NCBI RefSeq assembly: GCF_000003815.2
Contig: NC_049988.1
Location: forward strand, 22,032,543-22,096,542
Reading direction: 5' to 3'
Source: Branchiostoma floridae
Lineage: Eukaryota; Chordata; Leptocardii; Amphioxiformes; Branchiostomatidae
Length of the DNA: 64,000 nt
Positions 32,201 to 44,200 of the stretch are shown one piece after another. The translations under genes were made by a program, and so were the position numbers. The notes below the pieces were generated by a model. The model was not told where the DNA came from. It saw only the letters and a program-made list of their open reading frames with translations, and searched no databases. How positions within the stretch are numbered: position 1 is the first letter of the stretch; every line of letters begins with the position of its first letter.

Positions 32201-35200
32201 GTACAGGTGCTACAGGTGAGTGTACAGGTGCTACAGGTGAGTGTACAGGTGCTACAGGTGAGTGCTACAGGTAAATTCTGCAGCTACAGCACCACACCTG
32301 GGTGCATTCCAGAGTGTGCTTGTGGAGGAACAAGGAGACAATGGAACCGATGAATGTACCTTGATCACGTAGCTCATCAAAAAGTTCATATTTTACTAGG
32401 TGTGCTACACGTAGGTTTCAAACTCCTGACCATGTAATCCACATACAGGGTCACCAAAAAGCAGCCACTCAAGGAACTGGATATGATTTGGGAACTCTAG
32501 TTGCCTGTGTAACTGCTTTTGGCAAATCTTGATACCTGGATGTCTAACCTTCATTGACAAATACAGGGTCGCAAATCTTTTGCAAAATTGATAAACATCT
32601 TTTCTAGCTCAGGTCTGTGAGGTTATTCTGAAGATAGAGAAAAGGACTTACGGATCCCATGTAAACGTCTTGCCTATTGATATTTATCAGGACTTAGTGA
32701 TAAACAAGTACAAGTAAGCAGACTTACGGATCCCATGTGCGGCTGCATGACATAATGTGGGTGGGGCTGGATCCAGGTGGTTTGAACCTGAGGAGAAACA
32801 GAAAGACGATGTTCAAAAACAGCAATAAATTGTTTTTCTTAAGGAAGGGAAGCATATTTGTGGTCTGTTTTTCTCCTTTGCCGTGCCGCGTACCTGCAAA
32901 GCTGGTGTGTTACGCCGAAGGGCGGTTATACCGGCTATATAGATACAGATACAGAAGCTGGTGTGTTACGCCGAAGGGCGGTTATACCGGCTATATAGAT
33001 ACAGATACAGAAGCTGGTGTGTTACGCCGAAGGGCGGTTATACCGGCTATATAGACACAGATACAGAAGCTGGTGTGTTACGCCGAAGGGGGGGTTATAC
33101 CGGCTATATAGATACAGATACAGAAGCTGGTGTGTTACGCCGAAGGGGGGGTTATACCGGCTATATAGATACAGATACAGAAGCTGGTGTGTTACGCCGA
33201 AGGGTGGTTATACCGGCTATATAGATACAGATACAGAAGCTGGTGTGTTACGCCGAAGGGGGGGTTATACCGGCTATATAGATACAGATACAGAAGCTGG
33301 TGTGTTACACCAAAGGGTGGTTATACCGGCTATATACTAGATTCAGATACAGAAGCTGGTGTGTTACACCGTAGCAGTGCTGCCTCCAGCTTTAAATTTA
33401 TTTCCGTCCCTAACATTGGGGTGGGGGGGATCGGGCCGAAGGCCCGACGCGAGCGCCGCAGGCGCTTGCCAAACTAGGGGGGTCCGGGGGCATGCTCCCC
33501 CGGGAAAATTTGAAAATTCAAACCCTCTAAAACGCTATTTCACGTATTTTTAGAGGCAAAATTTCATTTCGTAAAGTAGGACTACCGACACCCCACGATC
33601 TCGAAACAAAAGGCTTTGTTCCGACTGCCCGCCTCTTGGTCGGGCATTTCGCTGACGAAATATTTTGTTTGTTAAGCAGTGTTGCGTATACACTCTGAAC
33701 TTTGCATGATACTTTTTCGTCGTCATTTTCACGTATTTGTTGATAATTTGTGAATAGCTCTAGGGCTGGATAACGCCGCGGGTGTTGGCATTATTGGCCG
33801 AGGTCCATTGACGCATTTCAGCTTGTAAGATATCGTAAGATCGTATTGAAAGGAATGTGCATTTCTCGATAAAATTGAACACCTTTCTGCTCGTCGTCCA
33901 GCACCGTCCAAAGGGTACAGATTTGCAGATCGGTGGAAAACTTCCAACAGCGATCATGTTCACAGCGCTGGGTAAGAATACCGTCGCGGGCTACTCCCGT
34001 ATAATTTTAGTGGAAGATCGGCAAAAAATATACAAGATCGATTCCTGATATTTTCCCGTGAAAACAGGTTTACATTCCCTCGAAAAATATGTATGTAAGC
34101 TGTAACAGCAGCGAGTTGGAAAACGCGGCTAGACATGTTCTTACTATGGTAGCAGCATCGGCGGCAGCCTTTTGAAGTAGCGCCTGCGACAGGGCGTGCG
34201 TCATAATTCTGCAAATTCAATCAACTTCCCACCAATCACAGGCAGCAGCGGCGTGGACAAAGCGGTAACATCATGTCAATCACGATGAAACGCAGAACTT
34301 TACGAACACGGCGCTGCGAACTCGGTCCCAACTCCAAACAAAAACGTGCTTTTGAAGATAAATGGCGCAAAAACCGGCCGTGGCTTCGTCACATCGTAGA
34401 CGTAGACGGTGAGAATATGATGTTTACCGTCTGTTGACAGTTTGCACCAGGGGGAAAACCTCCTTTGTTGATGGTTGTAGAACTATGGAGATCACAAGTG
34501 TGACGGTTTACTGAGGCCACCGATACACACACGACGGCCGAGTAAAGAAAGATAATTTCTGAACTGCCGTGTCAGGTTCATAATGAAGTACAGTTTGCCG
34601 TTAATGTTGATTTGAAAACGTACAAGGGCCTCGTGATTCCGATCGGCATTGCAAAATAAAACATAGAAAAAAAGTGATATCGATCATTACAGATGTTTTC
34701 TTGTCATGCTTGTTCATACACCAGTACACACACATCTTTTACTATATGGAAACAAATTGGGCGGGATGCGTTCTCCGCCCACATCTCGGGCGGCCTATGT
34801 ACGAAAAGAAGCTGATTTCTGCCAAACCCCGAACTTTCGCCAGTAGGGCGTGTCTGGAAAATGTTTATGAAAAGAACAGGCCTACACCGCGTGTTCGCCA
34901 CATCATCAGTTCAAGAGTCCCGGTCTCACCCGTAGTTTATGTTTGGACTGTGGTGCTAGTCGACATTGGGACTTTAGCCTAAAGAGCCACAACTGTGGTA
35001 AGGCACAGTGGTAAGGTGAGATAACGCCGCAGCCCCGCCTTCTTTTGCGCCACGCGAATAGCACACTGCCGATTTGGTTCGGAAGGCTATTTTAGTTATT
35101 GAATCTGCCATTTTAAGCTTACGAAACTGCATTTTTATGTCATGAAAATGATGAAATTATGATTTTTTTGGGACGGAATGGTTGAAATTTTTTTCCGTCC

Positions 35201-38200
35201 CAACAAGTAAATTTCCGTCCAGGGACGGAGGGACGGGTCCTGGAGACAGCACTGCACCATAGGGCGGTTATACTGGCTATACAGATACAGAAGCTGGTGT
35301 GTTACACCGTAGGGTGGTTATACCAGCTATATAGATACAGATACAGAAGCTGGTGTGTTACGCCGAAGGGCGGTTATACGGGCTATATAGATACAGATAC
35401 AGAAGCTGGTGTGTTACACCGAAGGGCGGTTATACCGGCTATATAGATACAGAAGCTGGTGTGTTACACCGAATGGCGGTTATACCGGCTATATAGATAC
35501 AGATACAGAAGCTGGTGTGTTACACCGAAGGGCGGTTATACCGGCTATATAGATACAGATGCTGGTGTGTTACACCGAAGGGCGGTTATACCGGCTATAT
35601 AGATACAGATACAGAAGCTGGTGTGTTACACCGAAGGGCGGTTATACCGGCTATCAGCGTTCCCGCCAGGCATACGTCTTTACGTCTTTGGACGCATTTT
35701 TTTCTGGAAAGACGCACTCGGCTCGGCTGAATGCGTCCATAAAAAAATCTGAAAGAAAGGCTGACCTGTACCACCAGTGTACAAAATGTATCTGGAATCT
35801 TTTTAAAAAATCTGTCTTTATAAGAAGGAATCCTACCTGTACAATTTATACTTCAAATTCTTCACTTTCCGGTCATCCCAGTAGTCTGGGCATGGGGCGG
35901 AGCGCGGCACGTTTTACAACTAGCGGACCCATGTACCACACACCCAGCCACGCGCCAGTCTGAGCTGTTCGTTGCGCAATGTAATTTTAGTCCGTGAAAT
36001 ACATCTGGCAGTCAGCATTCTTTAACACTCAAAGAAATCTTATGCAGCTTTTATATTCTGATATTAACATGATACTAACTTGTCCTCATTTTCACGTATT
36101 TGTTAAAGATTTGTGGGTAATACTAGTATTGAACAAACAAACTGTTCTGCGCGAGTGTTGCACATCTCAACAAAAGTTCTCACGCTGTGGGCAGTTGATT
36201 GGCAGTCGGTATCTTTGACAACAGGCCGCCGGCGCCAAGCAGTCAAGATTGGCCACCAGGTCCAAATCCAATCATCTTAATAACCAATCAGCGTTTGATA
36301 AATGTAATGTTACACTCTGTCATTGGTCACCGGGAGGAAAAAAAGACATAAGTTACCAAGTATTAGCGCACGTGACGTTGGTAGCCGCCCGTGTCGTCTG
36401 GCAACTTGAGTTTCTTCCCTAGCTGCTAACAATTTACTATCAAAGTTTCCCCATTTATCCAAGTTTTAAAAAACGGTGCACGGTAAAGAAGTGAAGAATC
36501 CAAAACTATACATTTTATTTCTTATTTACAAAATTTCTTTTGTTTCAAAAAGACAAAATTTGCGGCAGAAAAGGGGCCGCAATATTGTTTTCAAGCGTCG
36601 ATCGAGTCGGCTGTGCACTAGCGTTGGCCTCCGTGGCACATGGCGCGGCACGCCCCCCTCCCCAGACGGACCGTCGATCGCAGCGCCCAGCACGTTGGGA
36701 CGTCTTTCTGGCTACTGCTTCAAGGCTACACCGGCACTGATCACTGCCAAAGAGGCAGCAGATCGTCCTCCTTCGAGTAATGTATAACGTTCTTGGTCTA
36801 TTTAAAAAGAAATCCAGCCAAAGATTTCACGCCGAAAACGGGGTTACCTGAGGTCGCAGGAAACAAACGCACGCTCGTGGAAAATGACGGCAAGGCCTTG
36901 TAAAACCCCACCGATTCGAAAAATTTGTCAATGAGTAAAATCATCGGGCAAAATAGAAAAAAACACGGCGCCGTTATTTTATCGTCTCGGAAAACTATTT
37001 GATGCGGGAGGGCGCAACATCGATCGCATGAGGTAGACATTTTTTTATTTAATGACGGAAAAAAATTGGCATAATTTTTCCGTGGGCTGACGAACTGGCT
37101 AGAGCCCTGTTTCGAAGCATCAAAAATACAAAATTTTCATGTAGACATGTCTGGACAAATAAAACCCGGGCCAGATCACGGACGACACGGAGGGTGATTC
37201 CCTGTGCTTATAGTTTTTTTAATATAACGTATTTTGATGAAGAGGGTGGTCGTCGATAACTGAAAATGGGAGTAAAAGAGGCAACCATCATCCAATCTCA
37301 AGTGCATGATTATCCACTCAAATTGCAGGAAATTGTGTTCTAGAGGGTTTGAAAATCAAAATTTTCCCGGGGGAGCATGCCCCCGGACCCCCCTAGAATG
37401 CGAGCGCCTGCGGCGCTCGTCTCGCGCCGCCGGCGCTCATTACGCCCCTCCCAAATATTTGGACGCATACTTTCAAGAACCTGGCGGGAACGCTGCCGGC
37501 TATATAGATACAGAAGCTGGTGTGTTACGCCGAAGGGCGGTTATACCGGCTATATAGATACAGAAGCTGGTGTGTTACGCCGAAGGGCGGTTATACCGGC
37601 TATATAGATACAGAAGCTGGTGTGTTACGCCGAAGGGCGGTTATACCGGCTATATAGATACAGAAGCTGGTGTGTTACGCCGAAGGGCGGTTATACTGGC
37701 TATATAGATACAGATATAGATACTCACTGTGCTATAAGACGGTGTGTTGCTCATGGGACTGTAGGGAGATGCTGGGATGACTGGATGGTGCATCACCCGG
37801 GGGGTGGGGGCCAGGCTGAAACACAACACGCAACAGTTAACATTAAACACACCCGGGGGGTGGGGGCCAGGCTGAAACACAACACGCAACAACATAAAAC
37901 ACTTGCGTAGTACAGTGGCGGGAACTATACCCGGCTCCTTCGTGACACCTTGAATGTTGACTGGAAGAGTCATACCACCAACACACAACTTTACAACGGT
38001 CTGCCAAGGATTACCAGAGTCATCCTATATCTTATGATCTACCAACCTGATGAAATTATTTACAGAGGTCAGCAGCTCTGTTTCTGGACCAAGAAGCCAT
38101 TGAGTTTAAATCCCAGCTGTGTCGCTCACCCGACATGCGTGCTATCGGAAAGGGTTGCATAGCAAAATTTCCCCAGTACAATGGACCTGTAAATACTGTA

Positions 38201-41200
38201 TATGGCATCTGTCTTCTCTGTCACAACCAGTGGAAGAATAGCTCTTATGTGAGATAAACTTGTACCTGTTTGATATCACTTTCTTTGTAACTTTCTTATT
38301 TAACACTTTGTAGTAGTAATTAAAAGTTTTTCTTCATTCTGTTATTCGGCTTTATGTCCCTAAATCCCTAGTCTTAAAATACAACGGATGTAGGTTACCC
38401 AGCGGATAAAGGTGAACTAACGCTACTAAGATGAACTTGAAGGTAGCCTTAAGTTTGAACTCACCCGTTCGGCAAGCTGGGGTCATATTGGAGGTGCACC
38501 GCCTGAAAACAGACGTAAAACGTGTTACTTTAAAGATGCATCAACATAAAACCTGATTTCAATGGAGGTTTTACTTGAAATACATGAGTACATCTGACTC
38601 AATATCATGATAATTATCAATTGCGTCTCTTAACGTCGGCATTACTTTGTTTCCTACTGCCCTTCCTCTATCCTTCCATCATTCATTTCTTCCTTCCCTC
38701 CCTTGTCCTCTCCCTCCTTTCATCCTTTCTCCCATCCTCGATCCTTCCTTCAATCCCTTCTTCCCTCCATCCCGCTCTCTCCCTTCCTCCCTTCCTCTCT
38801 CTCCCTCCCTCTCTCCATTCCTCTCTCTATCCTTCCCTCCCTCCATCCCTCCCTCCCCCACTCACATCATCTGTTCCCCATCCCCTCCTCTCCTGTTGGT
38901 ATGGGTTCTTCTTCTTCACACCTCCATCAGCAAACTTCACTAGCAAAGCTTCAAGATGCCCTGTATGCCCTGTAAACAACAAACAAAACAATAAACAAAC
39001 AAACAAACTTTACATCTAGCAAAGCTTCAACATGCCCTGTATGCCCTCCCAACAACAAACAAACGCCATGTCTAGGAAAGCTTCACAATGCTCTGTAAGC
39101 AAAATGTAAACTTCATATTCATAAACAAATTTCTCTAACAGCTCCCCGATTGTCCTGTAAACAACTAACATACTCATAAATAAACATACACACATGCAAT
39201 GCCCTGTATGCCATGTAAAACAAACAAACTTTCCTAGCAAAGCTTCATAATGCCCTGTACGCCTTAACAAATAAATAAACAAAAATGCACACTGTATAGT
39301 ATGATTAACATCCAGTGCAAAAGGGAATTTCTCTGGCAAAAGATTAAGAAGACACCGGCAGATATTTGGCTTGAAAGTCAGACTCACCTGTAAGATATTT
39401 GCCATTGAATTTGTTGATAATAGCTTCACATTGCTCTGTGGAATCCATCCTGCAATGAAACAAGTTTTACAACCATCAGCCTCTACAACTCAGAAATCCT
39501 TCAGTGGACAACACAATAACGCCTCCTTACAGCTCTGTATGTCACAGCTGATTTATTTTTCAACTTAGCAAAGGATACTCTGAAGAAAGCAGCAACAATG
39601 CCCCCTAGTGCACCTGATTATATATGCAAGTGCTTTTTGTTACCTACTAGTAGCTGGTAGACACAGTAGGAAGGTCCCCTAGCAGATCTGACAATAACTG
39701 CAGGTGTTGTTTTTTTCGTTACCTGGCGAAGCCTACTCCTCTGCTGATGCCTGTGTTAGCGATGCCCCCTAACAGGTTTATGAAGAACTGCAGGTGTATT
39801 TTTGTTACCTTGTGAAGCCTACTTCACTATATTACATTTATAAAGAACTGCAGGAGTATTTTTGTTAACTAGCGAAGCCTACTTCTCTGCTGATGCCTGT
39901 GTTAGCGATGCCCCTTAACAGATTTATAAAGAACTGCAGGAGTACTTTTGTTAACTAGCGAAGCCTACTTCTCTGCTGATGCCTGCGTTAACGATGCCCC
40001 CTAACAGATTTGTAAAGAAACGCAGGTGTATTTTTGTTACCTAGCGAAGCCTACTTCTCTGCTGATGCCTGCGTTAGCGATGACCCCTAACAGATTTGTA
40101 AAGAACTGCAGGTGTATTTTTGTTACCTAGCAAAGCCGACCCCTCTGCTGATGCCTGTTAGCGATGCCCCCTTACAGATTTATAAAGAACTGCAGGTGTA
40201 TTTTTGTTACCTAGCGAAGCCGACCCCTCTGCTGACGCACGTGACGTTGTCCCGAAGGATGCGCGTGGAGACGACGTTTCCGTGCGGCGACAGCATCTGT
40301 TCAAGGTCGTGCTCTGTCATGCTGCGTGGCAGGTTGGAGATGTACAGGTTGGTCGGGTCCTGCTCTTGTTGCTAGGAGACGGAAATAGATGATATGAGAA
40401 AATGTAGAGATGCTTATTCAGGAAAGATACAGGTGTTCACACATGACAAACTGACAGTTCAAAGCTGACCGATCATTTTCCACCTGACGCAACCTGTAGG
40501 AAGAGGGTATACATTACCAAACTTTGCCACTTGTGTCAAAGGTCAAAAGTGACTGAACATTGCTATCTGTGTCAAAGGTCAAAGTTAACTAACATTGCTA
40601 TCTGTGTCAAAGGTTAAAGATGACTGATCTTTGCATTCTGTGTCAAAGTTGACTGACTTTTGCCATCTGTGTCAAAGGTTAAAATTGACTGACCTTTGCC
40701 ATCTGAATCAAAGGTTAAAGTTGACTGACCTTTGCCATTTGTGTCAAAGGTTAAAGTTAACTGGCCTTTACCACCTGTGTCAAAGGTTAAAGTTGACTGA
40801 CCTTTGCCATCTGTGCCAGGACGCCCTGTGCCTGCAGGGCTTGGACTGCCTTCTGGGCTGCACCTGGGCTCTCAAAGTCCACAAAGCCATATCCTGGGGA
40901 GGGGGGCAAAAACAGCCGGCTGTTACTGATGGTACGTGTACACGTCAATGAAGGTTAGACATCTAGGTAATACGATATGCCAAATAGTAATTGTGCCTGC
41001 AAATTTTAGAGGTATGCATAAATTATACATGAATATATGATCAGAAAATTACAAGATAATTCAACCAATAAAGGAAACATCACACTCTGCTTAGTCATGC
41101 TGTAAAATAGCAAATTATCACATAAACATCTACTCCATAACAAGGGATAGCCACAGTTACTGTATCCACTAACAAATCGCCACAGTTTCTGTTACACCTG

Positions 41201-44200
41201 GAGACACTAACAAAGTGCTACATGACACCTGCCGATGTAACAGACTGGAGGATTTCCGACCCTCGCTAAAACATGTTTTCATATCAGCTGATCACGTCCC
41301 TACCCCACACACTGTTAAGACACCTGAGAACCATGGGACTTTTTCTCCAACAGTCGTACAAGGTGAGAAAGCTTGAAGCCTTGACAAAAGAATTATTTTG
41401 TATTCTTAGGCATACCCAAACAGGATAGGTGATCACAAGATCAAGAGATCATTTCAGCCTTGCCATGCAAAAGTGCAGACTTCAAATAAAATAGTTTTAT
41501 TCATTCATTCATTAATTTTGTTCATTCAATCACTATTTCTATATTCAAATGAGATCAAAATTTCCAACTAGAGGAAGTCACGACTTAGATATCAGTTAAT
41601 TCCCCCAAATAAGGGCTGAAAGTTTTTCATGTCTCCCTTATTGTCTTGGAGACCATGTTGTTAAGTTTCGTTGCTATCTCTATCATTTAAGAAGATACAG
41701 CCTCATAAATTTTTTGTCAGAAAGTTTAGATTTTTCTTGAACAGATAAGCTAATTTTTTTCTGTCCTACAAATTTTTCGTTTTCCTAACACCGAAATGCA
41801 GCCTTGCTACCCGCCTACAATGTTGATATACATAAGCTGGAGGATATAGAATGTACTTCCTGTCCAATCATGTTTTTTTCGGCACCTCTTCTTGTATGTA
41901 AAATGGTCGCTATTTTCCGAGGACCTCATATAGGGTGACCATTTCAGCACAACACAGTGCCTGAGTACTAAGTAAGTCTTATCTTATCCACGTAGCTTTC
42001 TCGTTCCCTTGAACGTTTTCCCCCTTTTTGCACCCAAACTCACCTTTGCATTTATTAGTGTTTTTGTCCAATATTGCCTTAGTGGATATGATTTTCCCAT
42101 ATCTGAAACGAAAGCAAACATAACTTGAAAAAATAACAAGAACAAGGATGAGGGAACTCACCTTTACACACATTGGTGTTTTTGTCTAATATTGCCTTAA
42201 CAGATACAATTTTGCCATACCTGCAAAAATGTAAAAAAGCACAGAGAAAAAGACAACAGTAATTACTTCACAAGAACAAGAGAGTGTTAATCAACAACAG
42301 ACGGAACAAGGACGGAAAAACTCACAGACAACAAGTTTTTGTAAGGCCACACCAATTCTATTTATTGGCTCTTGGACTTTGAAAGATAATGCCAAATTGA
42401 AATATTACCATAAAAACAGAGTCTGAGATCTGTACCTTGGTACACACAGTATCAGGGAGTGAATGGACATGTAGTAAGGTGCAAGTTTTCCTCCCAGCCT
42501 TCTGTTTTTATCTTTTCAGACCAATTGCTAAATTTTTCTTTCAAGTTGTCAGAGAACCAAGGAATTAGATTGGTGTGGCGTACGGACATGTAGGGACAAA
42601 CTGTGCACATGTTTTTTTTTTCAATTATTCGAAATTGATTACTTTTCACAGTTGAAGAAGAAAGGCAGTTTTGCAGTGTGCGAGATTCAGCATTGAAACA
42701 AAGCTGGAATCCAACAACAATCCTGTAAAGATGTATTTAAGTTTGCAGGGATTTAATTTCGCAGTAGCAGGAAAATGGAGTTTACCTAGTTTTCACGGTA
42801 GTTTTGAGCTCGTGGTAGAGCCATATACTGTAATGGAAATATATTCGTGGTGGTTTTGAGTTCACGGTGAATTGTCGACGCAAAAACCTGCATTTACAGT
42901 ACATCGGAGATGCATATGCAGTGAATTAACAGCGGAAGGTTTATGGCATTTTGTAGGAAGGGGGTTCAAAATTCTCCAAGGATCTCAAGTTCCCTTTCCT
43001 GAAGGTCATTCATATCCAAGGTGAGTGACGCCATTTTGAAGAGGGGGAGGGGGGTCACATCCCCACTTGTAATGACCTTCTAAAGTTTAAAGGTCATGCT
43101 AAGATGTTGGTAAATTCTTAGGTCATGAGTGAAATTCCTAGTGGAATTTCTTGCATAATTACTTCCAAACTTGCTACAAATGTGGCGTGTGGTTTTTAGC
43201 TAAGTACCCTTACAAGATCTCTTTGAGCGCGTTGGGTTCTTTTGGGTACAGACAGGGATAAACAAGTCCACTAGCCCTATTGTCCAGGGCAAGTGAAAGT
43301 GCTGTTCGGGCAAGTGCATGTCCTACCCCACTTGTCCGATCGGGCAAGTAAGATTTTTCCATTGATTTTAGTGCAATTTTGATATGCTTGTTACTTTTTA
43401 CAGTCATGACATCAAGCAATTGTCTACAGAGAATTCCATTGCTGGAAGTGAAAATGCAATCCCTTACAACATTTCCGAGCTTGGGCCGACCCTAGACATT
43501 GCTAGAATAAAACTCTGGAACACCGATCCACGGAATTTGATCAGATAGCCAAGCAGCAGTGTTGTGTTACTGCTTGAATGCACTATACAGTAAACTGTAA
43601 ATTCAGAAACTTTCAGTGGTTTAATGTTCACGGTTTTTGCGCTGACAGCTTCACCGCTTACTTAAAACCACCGCGACCATTTTTCCATGGCAGTAAGACA
43701 CTACAGTGCATGGTGCTACCGCGAACTTAAAAACTTTTCCCACTACCACGAAATTACATCCCCACGAACTTAAATGCATTTACAGTACTATACATGTACT
43801 CAAAAATGTGTACAGTTTGTCCCTTTCTTAGTAAAGAACATTGAAGTCATACAGATACAACATGAATGACAAGCTTGAATGATAGAGTGAAGATACGATG
43901 TGTGTATTGTAATCCAGTACATGTAGTGTTAGACATACATGTCACATACATGTCACAACATATACGTACAACACAGAAATTGTCCAAATGATTAGAGTGT
44001 TATACGAAAGAATAGTTTATAGTTGTCTTTGAAAGGAAATGCATCATGTGTGAAAGGAATCTGCCAAATGGTCCTTAAATGAATCATGTAACTGTATAAC
44101 AGAGTTCTTTGCAAATTTGCGCCCATAGGCTAATTGCAATGAATGTTAGCATACAACAAAACTTCTGTCCTGTCTCTTTGCGGAGAGGACAGAAGAGACT

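Larger units (their letters stand above)
32888..37715. repeat. 56-bp satellite in three blocks, split by two transposons
   Basis: Unit: GAAGCTGGTGTGTTACGCCG, AAGGGCGGTTATACCGGCTA, TATAGATACAGATACA. Blocks: about 32908-33374 (8 units), 35255-35654 (7 units) and 37496-37715 (4-5 units, mostly with a single GATACA). The breaks are exactly the two hAT-type insertions. The unit is the reverse complement of the 3' tail of the LINE at 58275 and 30435. Confidence 0.93.

Noticed and set aside
32888-33370. Regular 56-bp repeats resembling a CRISPR array
   Set aside because: No unique spacers: the whole unit repeats, it derives from a LINE tail, and the setting is an animal intron.
32737-33477. Several frames of about 100 codons with [18 protein letters not shown]-type repeats
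   Set aside because: They are satellite translations in overlapping frames.
38621-39019. 132-codon Ser/Pro/Leu-rich frame on the plus strand
   Set aside because: Translation of a polypyrimidine tract; the true exon is on the other strand.
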